64,000 nt of DNA from contig CAKOGP040000335.1 in assembly GCA_933822405.4 (NCBI GenBank), positions 1-64,000 on the forward strand, in the 5' to 3' direction. The DNA comes from Cylindrotheca closterium. Taxonomy: Eukaryota > Bacillariophyta > Bacillariophyceae > Bacillariales > Bacillariaceae. Under the pieces are notes generated by a model. It did no database searches. It saw nothing but the letters and a program-made list of their open reading frames with translations, and was not told the DNA's origin. The position numbers and the translations under genes were made by a program. The first letter of the stretch is position 1, and the number at the start of each line of letters is the position of its first letter. Shown one piece after another: positions 10,659 to 21,965 of this stretch.

Positions 10659-11666
10659 TTACAGGCTCTCTAGATTTTCTGTGAAGTCGTCCATCACTGC
10701 CTTAACAGTCTCGACCATCTTGCTACCATTATAGTCCTTCATTACTGCTGTTGCACCGTACTTAACGAGCTCCTTCGCAACAAGCTTTTCATGTTCATCA
10801 ATATCCTTTTTACTTGCTTCTGAAGATGCCTCCAAGTATTGATTAGCAACGCTAACCAACCCGAATTTTGCTCGCAAGTTTGTGCCATCCAATTCCAACG
10901 CTTGGGCCATATGTTTCCTTGCTAGCAAAAGATTTTCTAGCCCCCCCAAGGTCGCATAGACTTCAGCCAGTTGCATGTGAATGTCTGAATCCAATGGACA
11001 GCCAAGAACGACCTGCTCGAGTGCATAAGCTGCACCTTTGAAGTCAGCAATTGAAAGTCGTAATTTCACCATTTCGTACCACCCGCTAACATCGGACAGC
11101 TGCTGTCCCAAATATTCATCCAACGCTGCAATGACTTCAGAAGGTTCTTTTCTCTGAGCTCGTGCGATGCAGTATTTGCGCTGTAGTGCTACCAGATTAG
11201 CAGGGTTGTCTGCCAGCAATTGATCATAAATAGCGTTTGCTCCATCGAAATCAGCCGAAGCCTCCAAGCACCGCGCTAGCAAACATCGAAATCGTGTCGA
11301 CTCTTTTCCAACTTTATCCTTTAGCTGACTGAGACACCCTTCGGCGAGGTCATGGTTGCTCAGGTCCAAAGCAGCCAAGCAAACTTGTTCCAAGACTGCC
11401 AACCGAGCAGCATCGTCACCAAGATTTCCTGAAAGCTTTGTGCCTAAGAGGCTTTGTCCGTGAGTGATTACCAGGGATGGCTCGCGAAGTTCATGTACCC
11501 GAATATATCTCAAGACCTCGAGATGGTCTTTGCGAGCAATTAAGGTCGGAAGGTCTTCATTGGGACCGAGCATCTTCACTGGTTTTGTTGTCCAACAGCA
11601 GCATTTTGAAACGAACATGGTCAATTTGACGCGCACAACACGTGCGATTTTATCGTCTTGCTTCAT
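10659..11666 (-). CDS. EMC2: ER membrane protein complex subunit 2 (EMC2)
   Basis: One exon, 335 residues. EMC2 is a soluble TPR subunit that caps the cytosolic face of the ER membrane complex, which inserts tail-anchored and multipass proteins. The protein is all-helical with TPR spacing. Diagnostic blocks are FDGANAIYDQLLADNPANLVA, YCIARAQRKEPSEVIAALDEYL, DVSGWYEMVKLRL and FKGAAYALEQVVL followed by QLAEVYATLGG and ARKHMAQALELDGTNLRA, the usual order in EMC2. Length is near that of animal EMC2 (about 300). The methionine at residue 32 (MLGPNEDLP) could be the true start, because the first 31 residues look unlike the family. It converges on the BTB gene with 167 bp between them. Confidence 0.88.
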   Translation of the reverse strand: MKQDDKIARVVRVKLTMFVSKCCCWTTKPVKMLGPNEDLPTLIARKDHLEVLRYIRVHELREPSLVITHGQSLLGTKLSGNLGDDAARLAVLEQVCLAALDLSNHDLAEGCLSQLKDKVGKESTRFRCLLARCLEASADFDGANAIYDQLLADNPANLVALQRKYCIARAQRKEPSEVIAALDEYLGQQLSDVSGWYEMVKLRLSIADFKGAAYALEQVVLGCPLDSDIHMQLAEVYATLGGLENLLLARKHMAQALELDGTNLRAKFGLVSVANQYLEASSEASKKDIDEHEKLVAKELVKYGATAVMKDYNGSKMVETVKAVMDDFTENLESL

Positions 11667-11997
11667 TTTCCATGCGGTACTGGTACCATTTTACCAGGTA
11701 CCTGGAGTTACTGGTGGTTCCATTGCCTACTCTACCGTATTTGCCTGCTACCTAAGAAAGTCATACATATCATGCAAGGCTTGGCAGAGAACGCTGATCG
11801 ACTATTACTTCTACGACAGTACAAATATCATGCCTTTCAATGCAAACATGCCTTTTGTTATTGAACCAATTCTGAGACAGATAGTAATAGGGATACATAA
11901 GCTCTCCGACAGACCTCTTTGTTTCAAATATAGCAAGGAATCTTATTCGACAATCGTTCAAAAGTGCATATTTCAGCTGATAACTCCAAACGTGCTT

Positions 11998-12687
11998 TTA
12001 AGCCTCCTCAAAAATCCAGCTGTGCTCTTCCCGGGCCTTGGCCTCCTCCTCTGGGGTCAATTCTGGAAGGCGTAAAAGCTCTCGGATCTATGTCAAACAA
12101 GACGCAGAACATCAATCTGTCAACATACTGATGGTAAACAAATCAACATTAGAAAAGCAAACTCACCTCTTCAGCATTCTTTCCAGTGATCTGGAAGGTA
12201 ACCTTGAGACAAGTCAAATCAAGCAAAGGCTTGATACCAAGGAAATTGGCTGCGCTAAGCATGTTGAAAAGCATATCGCGGTTCATTTTTTCGTCAGAAA
12301 CAAAGTCTTGATACCAAGGCTGATCCATCACCTTTTTCATACAATAGACGGAAAGAGTTAGTTGAGATGGCATTGGTACAAACGGCCATTTGAGGCAATG
12401 GGAGAAAAAAGGGCAAAACAATCCGAACTCACCTCGTTGAAAGTAGAACCACCCAATGGAGTCGGGATTTCCTTCATTTTCTCCTCATCGTAATGCTTCA
12501 TAAATTCAACAACTTTCTCCAAGCACGGAGAAGCGACTCTCACAATATCGATTTCGGTAACTTCGTCGTCCTCTTCACGAGGACTATCCTTGAGCAACTC
12601 GGAGATTTCAGCAGCACTCTCAGTGAGCTCAAAAACCTTGCCATCGCTGCTGCGAAGGCGAATGATTCCGTTTCCCTCGTCTGCCAT
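11998..12687 (-). CDS. SKP1: SKP1, SCF ubiquitin-ligase adaptor
   Basis: Three exons, 12433-12687, 12167-12331 and 11998-12087, all in phase 0, giving 169 residues. SKP1 bridges cullin-1 and F-box proteins in SCF ubiquitin ligases. Exon 1 carries the BTB-like fold (IRLRSSDGKVFELTES, ending in a helix with CLEKVVEFMKHY). Exon 2 carries PWYQDFVSD, LFNMLSAANFLGIKPLLDL and the TCLKV strand. The last exon adds IRELLRLPELTPEEEAKARE and ends EEHSWIFEEA, close to the canonical SKP1 tail ending in WCEE. The second exon acceptor (AAAAAG) has a poor polypyrimidine tract, but phase and protein continuity support it. Confidence 0.95.
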
Positions 12688-12924
12688 AGTGTCTTTGTTT
12701 CTTCAGTAGTTTTGTAGTTGGTACCAAGAATTATGAATAGATCATGGATAAAGCTCACACCAAAACAGCCGGCAGCGATATAAACGCGCCTCACGCATCT
12801 GGCTGCGGTACAATTCGTTCGTAAAAAATATCGTAAAAACAAACCAGACTGTGAGTGCGGGTCTAGCTAGCTAGGTACGTAGGAACATTTAAAATACATT
12901 GGAAGGAGTCTTTACATTATCGCT

Positions 12925-14258
12925 TCAATTATGACTCTTCTCTTCCTTCTTTTCAGCCTCCCATTCGCTTGGTGTCATGAATTCCCCATTCGCCACCCAA
13001 GGGTGCTCCACAATGTTGGAGAGTGATAGTCTGTCCTTTGGGTCCACTTTTAGCATCTTCTGTAGTAGATCCACCAAATCGTCACTTAGCTCAATTGTTT
13101 CCCCAATCAGTTCGCCGTATGTTGATGCAAGTGACCGGATTTGTCCTTTCAAACAGAGTTTGACAAAGGTGCGGTCATCGTCCACTGGCGCCAAGAAGAG
13201 AGCATCGGCCCCGATGACCATGCTATACAGAATCAGCCCACATGCCCATAGATCCGCAGCATATCCATTCCAGGCACCTTCATCTCCCCGAAAATATTCT
13301 GGCGCGATGTATTGTACTCGCGATCCTGCTGGTGTTGGCGGAGTTTGACGACTATCGCCGCTGGCTGCCGTTTTGCAGCGAACAGGAAATCTAGATTCAG
13401 TGATGCTCACATGGTCCCCATCCAAAGAAACTGCATCAAGTGATAAGTCACGATGGCATAGTCCGTGATTCTGCAGCGTTTTCATACCCTACTCACAGTT
13501 TGGAAATGCACGACAAAGGTGTTTGGATAGCGCTTGGGTCAGCATACCGTCGAAACAAGGTCACTGCTCAAAGGTCCACAAGGACTTTCTCTTCCAATAC
13601 GTTTGCTTACCTGCAAAACTTGACAAAACAAGAATCTGGCCACCGGCTCATCAAGATTACCGTGCAAACGACAATAAGCACCCAAACATCCATCTCGATG
13701 ATACGGCAGAACAATGTATATATGATCCGCGCAGGTCGCCACAATGCTGGTTCCATCCACATGTGTATCTTTCGAGTTTTCGTTCCCGATCATTTGCAAG
13801 AAACTCATCATGTCGTTTTCGGACGAGTTGCTGTCGTCCAAAATTTTGGTATGTACAATTTTTATCGTCACAAGGGGATGCACGCAGGACTCGTCAATAT
13901 CCAACTCCCATGTTCCATTGCTGTTCTTCAGTTCCTCACGAGTGTTTCGACGAAGCTTGTAACCAACTCTTGTGACGCCATGCACGTTCTTCTCAATTTT
14001 TCTTGCCAACCAGAAGGCTTGATTCGGTTTGTCACCTTCATTGTCTTCAATCACGATGATGCTTCCCGTCATGGTTTGCGACCGTTTCAATGCGATTGGG
14101 CTTGGAACTGTGCTATTATCCGAAGTCACTCTTTCCAAGGACCCGTTGAGGGCTGCTGGAACCTCTATTGGTTTGTCAACAAGATCATTTGGAACATCGA
14201 CGAACCCAATGTGTCGTCTCGCTGTCAACAACTTTGGCGGGTCGAACGGAACTGTCAT
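12925..14258 (-). CDS. Protein-kinase-fold protein, probable pseudokinase
   Basis: Two exons, 13611-14258 and 12925-13488; 403 residues from the ATG at 14258 (an open frame extends further up without an ATG). The N-lobe has WLARKIEKNVHG, VTIKIV with a candidate ATP-binding lysine, and the hinge HIYIVLPYHRDGCL. The C-lobe has HRDLSLDAV, where the usual asparagine after the HRD loop is replaced by alanine. Where DFG should follow, the sequence is VSITESRFPV, so the magnesium-binding aspartate is missing. QYIAPEYF (APE motif), the DLWACGLILYSMV helix and PKDRLSLSNIVEHPWV are intact. The fold is certain; loss of catalysis is inferred. Non-canonical activity or a scaffolding role is possible. Confidence 0.82.
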
Positions 14259-14635
14259 CGTAACGTTGTTATAGCTTCGAAGTGATGTGTAAGGTAAGAA
14301 GATCCTTTTTGTGTTTGGTTCTGTTTCAGACAAGTGCCCATTAAGATAGAACAGCAGAAATTCACTGGTCAACCTGTACAACACACTTTAATATTCAATC
14401 AATGTGCTAGTTGCCTGATCTGTGAATATGGATCTACTATGACTGCTGTTCCAGAAGATTGAATAGGGACAAAACCTCGGATTCTCAATTTATTGGTGGG
14501 GGCATTTTCAATTTAGGGAAACTAAACAAGGGGACACTAACAAAATATTCCGCACACTACCGGTACTGTACTCTACCGGTAGGGGTTTGTCAATGAACCC
14601 AACCCAACTATTTTTGGTGCCAAAAGTTCTAAAAA

Positions 14636-15868
14636 ATGTTGCTGCCGTCAATACTGAATGCCATTGGAGTATTATTCCTGATACTGTTGCCATTGATATC
14701 AGCGCTTTCCTCCTCAGATTCCTCGAAAAATGTCAAGTCGAACTCGCAACTATTGCAGCAAGGGGAAGGTTCACGGAGACGCTTCAACCAGGATCTTGCT
14801 CTCAGCAGCATCTGCGGGTTTGCCTTGCGTTGCGATGCACGTGAATGTGATGAACATGTTTCCGGAGTATCACAGGTTGATTGTCAAATACAAGAAATTG
14901 CCTACGCGACGTTGTCACTTGCCATCCCAAATTTTGATTGCTCTATCCCTGTAGCTATGTGGTTTCCAACAAAAGATAGCGACGTTACGAGCAAGACTAC
15001 TTCAGAGGTTCGGTATATCCACCGAATATCTGTCAAACGAATCGGTGGGTTGCTGGCAGCCTGGGATTTTATACCGGAATTCGTCTCTCGCGATTTTGCT
15101 TTCGAGCCATCCATCGACACGCTGTCATCTCCCATACCTAAAGCAGAAGGCTGCAACGTTGTATTCTTTGCCCACGGGTACCTTGGAAGCCGCTTCGATC
15201 TATCGCATATTGCAGAGGCACTGGCAATGGAAGGGTTTGTCTGCATCAGCCCAGAATACCCCGAAAGTTTAGCAGCTTCCTACGCTCGACAAGAAGGCTT
15301 GGACCGGAGCATTATCAACGAACACTTACTGTCGTATGTGCAAAAGAGCTTTCGGCCAGTCTCGTATGCCGGGATTGGACATTCCCTGGGTTGTGGGACG
15401 ATCCTTCGCATGGGTGATGACTCTTGGACGCGGGTCATAATGGCCGGCCGGGCGCCAGCAGTCTCTTCATCGCCCCTTTTGTTCATTTCTTCTACCAACG
15501 ATTGTACGGTCCGGTTTGGAGGACCTTTGGAGATCCCAACTTGTTATTCGATACTATCCGAATCCGAACTACCACTGAATCATATTCCGCCCTTTTCGGC
15601 GTTGATATTTGATCGCCCCGATGGTCCAAATCACATCTCATACTTGTCCGAGAATGTGAACGAAGCCATGACCAGCTTCTTGTCGCCTCTACTGCCTCTT
15701 GCCCAAGCCTTTTCTATCCCAGTGCTGGATTTTGACAAGTACCAAAAGTCGCGAGATTCTAGGGCGACTGCTGAAATCGTGCAACCACTTATTTCTAGCT
15801 TCTTGGCCCAACACACCAATTCTAAGGTTCAACTTTCTTCGAGTCGTCGCCAGCAGAAATACTCGTGA
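14636..15868 (+). CDS. Secreted/organellar alpha/beta hydrolase, PAF-acetylhydrolase-like
   Basis: Single exon, 410 residues. The first 25 residues form a signal peptide (LLPSILNAIGVLFLILLPLI). The hydrolase core starts near residue 175: VVFFAHGYLGSRFDLSHIAE is the oxyanion-hole strand, GIGHSLGCGT is the nucleophile elbow (GxSxG), and SSPLLFISSTNDCTVRF contains the candidate acid residue. A catalytic histidine is plausible in GPNHISYLSE. The order and the HGYLGSR block resemble chlorophyllase/PAF-acetylhydrolase-type lipases. Substrate cannot be told from sequence. It is divergent from the pseudokinase gene across 377 bp that includes TACCGGTA words at 14560-14585. Confidence 0.75.
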   Translation: MLLPSILNAIGVLFLILLPLISALSSSDSSKNVKSNSQLLQQGEGSRRRFNQDLALSSICGFALRCDARECDEHVSGVSQVDCQIQEIAYATLSLAIPNFDCSIPVAMWFPTKDSDVTSKTTSEVRYIHRISVKRIGGLLAAWDFIPEFVSRDFAFEPSIDTLSSPIPKAEGCNVVFFAHGYLGSRFDLSHIAEALAMEGFVCISPEYPESLAASYARQEGLDRSIINEHLLSYVQKSFRPVSYAGIGHSLGCGTILRMGDDSWTRVIMAGRAPAVSSSPLLFISSTNDCTVRFGGPLEIPTCYSILSESELPLNHIPPFSALIFDRPDGPNHISYLSENVNEAMTSFLSPLLPLAQAFSIPVLDFDKYQKSRDSRATAEIVQPLISSFLAQHTNSKVQLSSSRRQQKYS

Positions 15869-16248
15869 CAATGACACTTTAGTAATGAAAGTGAAGTTAA
15901 AAGTGATTTTTAAAATCCGATCTGATTGATTGACACGTGTCAAGCGGGAAGAGCTAGCTGGCAGGCGCTCAATTTGATTTTTGATTTTGATAGGTGCTCG
16001 TCAATTTCCATCGAACTCGAAGCGTCAGTTTTAATTCTAGCGTACTGAAGTGATTGATTGACAAGTTTCAGATTCAATCAAGCACATCACTCAATTCACA
16101 GTCAACCTACTGACAGCCCTAATTCAATCGTGTGCGCAATATCGAAATCGACGCGCCTCCATTTGCTTTGTCGACCACACCGACAAGATCACAACATCAA
16201 CAACTGTCCGATTGAAAACCTTTCACCTTGATACGATTCTGCCTCAGC
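15869..16248. other. Intergenic region upstream of clpB
   Basis: No gene is seen. It contains repeated TGATTGATTGACA words near 15924 and 16051. I looked for clear heat-shock elements and found only imperfect GAA/TTC arrays around 15998-16022, too weak to annotate. Confidence 0.4.
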
Positions 16249-19200
16249 ATGATCCTTCGCAACAGAGCAACCATGTTTGCCATTTTCATGTCCACTTCTG
16301 CATCAGGAGTGACCGCCTTTGTTCCTTCCATCTCAAGAGATGGTCTGATTAGAACGCCTTCGAAAAATGTCGGAAGTCCTTCCTTCTTGCAGCCAATGTC
16401 CATCTGGAAGTGCGCATCTTCACCAGCAAGATGCTCGTCGTTCGTGCTCTCCATGGCTGCCGACGACTTTGATGAGTCCAAATACACGACTGCTGCCTGG
16501 TCAGCGATTGCCTCTTTGACCAAAGTTGCGGAGTACTATCAATCTGTTTCATGTGAATCTTTTCACCTTCTTGACATTCTTTTGAATCCCAGCAAACACT
16601 CAGCTGGAGACGAAGCTGAGTCTGCCAGACGAGTGGTTGAAAAGACTCTTAGTCAAGCTGGAGTTGATGTCAAACAACTTCGCAAGTCTCTTGACACATA
16701 CCTCGGAAAGCAACCAAAACTCAAGGAATCTGCTGGCCAGAAAACTATGGGTCGCAATTTGCCTAAGATCTTGGAGACTGCGCGTGGCACTATGAGCACA
16801 CTTGGAGATAGCTTCGTTTCGGCAGAGGCTCTTCTTCTTGCTCTCGCAAAGGAGGACACTCAATTTACCATAGACGCTCTCAAGGAACAAGAAATCAGCT
16901 ACAAGGATGTCCTAGAGGTTGTCAAGAAAATGAGAGAATCATCGGGGCCAACCATTTCGCGATCAGCGGAAAACATGTTTGATGCTCTTCTAAAATATGG
17001 GATTGACTTCACATCCCTCGCCGAAGAAGGAAAGCTAGACCCTGTGATTGGCAGAGACCAAGAAATCAGACGCGCCATTCAAATCTTGAGTCGAAGATCC
17101 AAAAATAACCCAGTCCTGATTGGAGATCCAGGTGTCGGAAAGACAGCTATTGCCGAAGGTATTGCGCAACGAATTATTGCTGGTGATGTTCCTGACAGTC
17201 TTAAAGACTGCCGATTGATCGGTTTGGATCTTGCTGCCCTCGTAGCTGGTGCAACCATGCGAGGCGAGTTTGAAGAGCGTTTGAAGGCTGTTGTGGAAGA
17301 AGTTACCAAAAGTGAGGGAGGAGTCATTCTCTTCATTGATGAAATGCACACTGTCGTTGGAGCGGGAGTAAGTTCTCCAAAGAGGTTGTCTGTTATGAAT
17401 CAACGAATGAATAACCCACTGATACTCTGGTCTTTTTATTTATTGTTCAACAGTCTGCACAAGGTTCTATGGATGCTTCGAACCTTCTGAAACCCGCGCT
17501 GGCGCGTGGTGGTTTGCGTTGCATCGGTGCCACCACTATCAAGTAAGTCAATCTTTGCATGGGTTGTAATATCTATTGTTGTTGATCTGCATACGCCTAA
17601 CATCCCGATTTTACACTACAACGACAGTGAATATCGCAAGTACATTGAACAAGACAAAGCATTAGAGCGCAGATTCCAACAGGTCATAATTGACCAACCA
17701 TCTCCTGAAGATGCCGTTAGTATTCTTCGCGGTCTGAAGCCTCGATACGAAGCTCACCACGGTGTTCGAATCCGTGACGAAGCCCTTTTGGCAGCGGCAA
17801 AGCTTAGTCATCGTTACATCCCAGACAGATTTCTACCAGATAAAGCCATTGATCTTGTGGACGAAGCTTGTGCCAAGCTGAAGAATGAGATCACTTCTAA
17901 GCCTACTATCTTGGATGAGATTGACCGGAGAATTATCCAGCTCGAGATGGAACGGCTCTCGCTTCAATCTGACTTTGACAAAGACGAGAGTGTGAGTAAA
18001 GATGGAGGTGTACGATTGATGGGAATCGATAAAGAGTTGGAGGACCTTCGCAAGCAGCAACAAGAACTGACAAATCGCTGGCGAGCCGAAAAGGGTGGTG
18101 TTGATAGAATCAAAGACTTGAAGAATGAAATCGCCAAAGTCAATGTTGAAATAGAGAAGTGTGAGCGTGAATTCGATTTGAACAAGGCAGCTGAATTGAA
18201 GTATTCCACTTTGCCTTCTCTCCTAGATGAACTTGGAAAACTTGAAGCCATTGCCGAAGAAGACAGCCTTGCCACTGGAGGTGCAGAGCGAATGCTTCGT
18301 GATGAAGTGATAGCTGACGATATTGCAAATGTTGTAGCTATTTGGACTGGAATTCCACCAAACAAGCTCCTTGAAAGCGAACGTGATCGCATTCTTAATA
18401 TGGGAGACAATCTCAGGAATCGCGTCATTGGTCAAGACGACGCTATCGAGGTTGTTACAGAAGCAGTCCAACGCTCTCGTGCAGGTCTGAACGATCCATC
18501 TAAGCCAATTGCATCACTCATATTTCTTGGCCCTACTGGCGTCGGTAAAACAGAGCTTTGTAAGGCTTTGAGTGAATTCATGTTCGACAGCGAAGACGCT
18601 CTGATCAGAATTGACATGTCAGAGTACATGGAAAAGCATACAGTCTCTCGACTCCTCGGTGCTCCTCCAGGCTACGTTGGCTATGACGAGGGTGGTCAAT
18701 TGACAGATGCCATTCGCCGAAAACCATATTCTGTCCTTCTTTTTGACGAAATGGAGAAGGCCCATCCCGATGTGTTCAACGTGATGCTTCAACTTCTTGA
18801 TGATGGAAGGTTGACTGATAGCAAAGGAAACGCTGTGAACTTCAGAAATACTATCTGTATCTTTACAAGTAACATTGGAAGTCAAGATATCTTAGATCTC
18901 GATGGAGATTCCGATGAAGGAAAGGCAGAGATAAGAAAGAGAGTAACAACGGCAATGAAGGACCATTTCAGACCAGAGTTCCTCAATCGAATTGATGAAC
19001 ATGTCATTTTCAACAGCCTCGGAAAGAAGGAGCTCCGCGAAATTGTCAAGTTGGAAATCAAACGCCTTCAAAAGCGCTTGGATGAGAAAGAAGTCACGTT
19101 GCACATTAGCGACAGTGCCTTGGATTTCTTGGCTGACGTTGGATTTGATCCTATTTATGGCGCTCGTCCATTGAAGCGAACCATCCAGAGAGAATTGGAA

Positions 19201-19350
19201 ACTGTGATCGCGAAGGGAATCTTGGGTGGTTCATATGGAGATGGTGATGCCATCATTGTTGATGTCGCCAACGAGAGACTCTCCGTTTTCAAAGCCGGAT
19301 CAGCTGCTCCAACTTCCTATGACAACAACGCAGTACCGACTTTCGAATAA
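16249..19350 (+). CDS. CLPB: Plastid ClpB/Hsp100 disaggregase
   Basis: Three exons, 16249-17367, 17454-17542 and 17628-19350; 976 residues from the ATG at 16249. ClpB is a hexameric AAA+ machine that threads aggregated proteins together with Hsp70. The signal peptide ends at VTAFVP, a diatom plastid-import motif. Then come a Clp-N repeat domain, AAA1 with Walker [10 protein letters not shown] and Walker [10 protein letters not shown], a long coiled-coil middle domain ([15 protein letters not shown] onward) that marks ClpB rather than ClpC, AAA2 with GPTGVGKTE and [10 protein letters not shown], and the C-terminal arginine-finger region [10 protein letters not shown]. Pore loops [11 protein letters not shown] and [13 protein letters not shown] are intact. 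The 89-nt second exon completes the AAA1 sensor region (RCIGATT). Confidence 0.95.
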
Positions 19351-19648
19351 ACAAGCGATGAAATCTAGATATAAGTATCACATAGCTTTCTGCAATGCAT
19401 TTGTAGTACAGTCGTGACTGAGCGCCATCCCGGTACTGTTGGTACTTTTACGGTTGTCGAACGAGTCAGTCCTGAGCTCATAACCAGAACTCAAGAAACT
19501 CGACGCTCAAACATGCCAAACATCAATCAAGTAGTAGAACCATTCACCATTTTCACCTGTTTTGTAGATACTAGCAAAATCTGCATACTTTCCCGTGAGC
19601 GTTATCCTACTTCAGGCCGTTTCATTGAGACTGATAAAAAGATTGCAC

Positions 19649-20569
19649 ATGATGCAATCCACGTTTCGCCTACTCCGAAGAGCAAGCAGAAATCTTGGAG
19701 TGGTAGCCGCCAATGTGGATACAAAATATGCCTTCAACTCTTTTCGGTATGGGCAGCAAACTGGCTCAAAACAATTTAAATTCTTATCGAATGAATCTAC
19801 GTCCGATAGAAGTAGCTCGTATGCGGTCATTGATCACTCAGAAGCATACGAAACTGCGATGCAAGGAAAGCATGGGGATCAGCTAGCTTTGGCAAGGCTA
19901 GAAGGCCAAGGAAAAGATGACCCTCCTTTCGACCCCTTTGCCGAATTCGATCACGAGGCTGGGGATTGGGATACAGCAAATGTAGATGGAGTGGATAAAG
20001 ACCTTGAAAATTTTGATGATGAAGAAGATGAGTATGGCGACGAGGACGAAATCATTGATCGCTATAACGCAGATGGATCAGTGCGAAGAAGCAAATCTGT
20101 TTTGGCTACCCTCCGTGCTGGTTTTCCGGCAGGTGGACATTTTGCTGTGGTCAGGTTTGGTGGGGCTCAACACAAGGTCACAACTGACGATTTGATTGTA
20201 GTGAATCGGTTGAAGCCTGTTGAAAAATACAATATTGGATCTGTCCACACACTGACAGACGTGATGCTTGCTGGGTCCTCGCACACCACACTTGTTGGAA
20301 TGCCATTTGTCAAGGGCGCTGAAGTTGATGTCATGGTGGAAGAAATCACTAGGGATGGAAAGCTTGTTGTGTTCAAGAAACGCCGGAGAAAGAATTCACA
20401 AAGAAAAAATGGATTTCGACGAGACGTTACTCTTTTGCGGGTTTTGGATGTGCGATTCCCCCAAGAGCATAGAGATCACAACCATGTTGGACGAGAACTT
20501 GTTGACGAGCTAGAAGAAGCAGCACTGTTGCAACAAGAGGGCTCAAAGCAGCAGAAGACAGCAGCATGA
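19649..20569 (+). CDS. Mitochondrial/organellar ribosomal protein bL21
   Basis: Single exon, 306 residues from ATG-ATG at 19649; an in-frame GTG upstream is ignored. The N-terminus (MQSTFRLLRRASRNLGVVAA) is a basic mitochondrial-type presequence. A long acidic linker (FDDEEDEYGDEDEIIDRY) precedes the L21 domain in the C-terminal half: FAVVRFGGAQHKVTTDDLIV, GSVHTLTDVMLAGSS, then FKKRRRKNSQRKNGFR, the positively charged loop that contacts 23S rRNA, and TLLRVLDVRFP. Bacterial L21 is about 100 residues, so this protein is strongly extended at both ends. Mitochondrion is favoured over plastid because no ASAF motif is visible. Confidence 0.88.
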   Translation: MMQSTFRLLRRASRNLGVVAANVDTKYAFNSFRYGQQTGSKQFKFLSNESTSDRSSSYAVIDHSEAYETAMQGKHGDQLALARLEGQGKDDPPFDPFAEFDHEAGDWDTANVDGVDKDLENFDDEEDEYGDEDEIIDRYNADGSVRRSKSVLATLRAGFPAGGHFAVVRFGGAQHKVTTDDLIVVNRLKPVEKYNIGSVHTLTDVMLAGSSHTTLVGMPFVKGAEVDVMVEEITRDGKLVVFKKRRRKNSQRKNGFRRDVTLLRVLDVRFPQEHRDHNHVGRELVDELEEAALLQQEGSKQQKTAA

Positions 20570-20749
20570 GAGGATAAACGAAAAACAACTCTGTGCAAAA
20601 CTATTTTAATAATTGCAAAACCAACATTCTTGAAAATTCCACTTTGATGTGAACAAAAGAGTAGATCAAAATATTTATCAGATGTCTACCCTTCGAATGA
20701 CAATTACCGGAAACTGGATGTTGCCTCGGATCGGGATCCATGACTTTTT

Positions 20750-21830
20750 AGAATCCAAGAAATGCGTAGAAAGATGCTCTTGTGATGGTGCTGAATATTT
20801 CCATTTTGGGTGCTTCTTTGGAACCCATCAAAAATGAACGCCAGTCTTCCCACGTCTCATGTGGGATAGCTCTAGACCCTAGAAACACCTTTTTTCTCAA
20901 TTTCGAAATTCCTTGGATCTGTTGCAAAATGTCGTAAATGAGGTATTGCTTCATCGAATGGTGATTTGAGAGTCCTCCAAAACATACCGTGTCCCTGATG
21001 TCAGCAATTTTGGAAGTTCTCAACATATAAGAGGCAAAGCCGTCTCGAGTAGTTCCTCCTTATAGTCGTTCGAGAGCAAGACTTGAGTAGGACTTTCAAA
21101 AAGGTTTTCGACAGGTTTTTTGTCGTTTGTGTTCGATGGACGGGTAATCCAGGGAGATGTCACCAACATAGACAGCCTGATACAATACAGATGCTGCTAG
21201 CTCTTCGGACATGCACAATTCAGCTCCTCTTTCCACAAGAATTTCCATTCTTGACAGCTTCCAGCAATGCTGTTGATCCGTGCATGTCGACCAAGTTGGG
21301 ATTGGCATTGTACTCCAAAAGCAAGCGAACCACGTCCGTATTTCCTTTCATGGCTGCTACCATCAATGCCGTCCTGTCATCATAGTCTGCATTGTCAGCA
21401 TCGAATCCTTGGCTACACATTAATGAAATAGTTCGTGTGTCGCCTCGTGATGCAGCGAACAATAGCCGAGTAGTCTGGTCGTCCAGCTGCTTGGCCATGT
21501 GCATCTTGACTAGGTCAGCAACAGCTGTCAAACTGTCTTTGCGCTGTTGAAGTTCATCTCTCGACTTGTTGCTTTCCAGATCAAAGGAATTATACGTTCT
21601 AGATGAGTCCAGATCAAAACTGGAACCAGCACGGAGTTTTTCTTCTATTTGACACTGCTGGTCATCAAGGCCGTTGCAACTGGTAGAAGCATGATCGTCA
21701 ATGCTGCTATCAATGCAATTTCTATCAGACCTCTAATGTATGAACGATGAAGAATCATTATAACTCTGGCGGGAGTATCAGCATGGGATTGCTGGTCGGA
21801 AGCCTGCACGTTTTTCACGGCTAGAGAACG
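20750..21830 (-). pseudogene. Broken ankyrin-repeat gene (membrane protein/channel-like remnant)
   Basis: Ankyrin repeats are clear at 21220-21531: LLFAASRGDTRTISLMCSQG, DYDDRTALMVAAMKGN, VVRLLLEYNANPNLVD and HGSTALLEAVKNG. The repeat then continues in another frame at about 21140-21270 (MEILVERGAELCMSEELAAS). Upstream, 21660-21790 encodes a hydrophobic helix (LIEIALIAALTIMLLPVAT) in yet another frame that stops just before the ankyrin frame opens. At least two frameshifts therefore separate parts of one ancestral protein. A segment at 20750-21026 (MKQYLIYDILQQIQGISKLR) may be a further remnant. Ankyrin repeats of plant AKT-type potassium channels are similar in layout. Its 5' part is missing, and the Copia insertion begins 0.13 kb beyond. 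Confidence 0.65.
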
Positions 21831-21960
21831 AAAATCTTCCAGTCGAATCTAGTGTAACAGTTGCATTAGTTTTATGAATATGGTTTACATAGTATGCTGT
21901 AATAGTTGCTTGATTGCTTGCTCTTATGTAGAGTTATTGTAGAAGGAAAGTTCACTGGTA

Positions 21961-21965
21961 TTTTG
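21961..21965. repeat. Target-site duplication of the Copia element (copy 1)
   Basis: TTTTG immediately precedes the left LTR and recurs immediately after the right LTR at 27495-27499. Five base pairs is the usual Copia integration footprint. Confidence 0.85.

Noticed and set aside
11464..12075. 203-residue plus-strand open frame
   Set aside because: It overlaps the 5' end of EMC2 and the last SKP1 exon in antisense and has no domain features.
13440..14285. 281-residue open frame on the plus strand
   Set aside because: It is antisense to the kinase-fold gene, has no recognisable motif, and crosses the intron of that gene.
15990..16060. Heat-shock element upstream of clpB
   Set aside because: TTC/GAA triplets are present but not in the alternating five-base spacing required.
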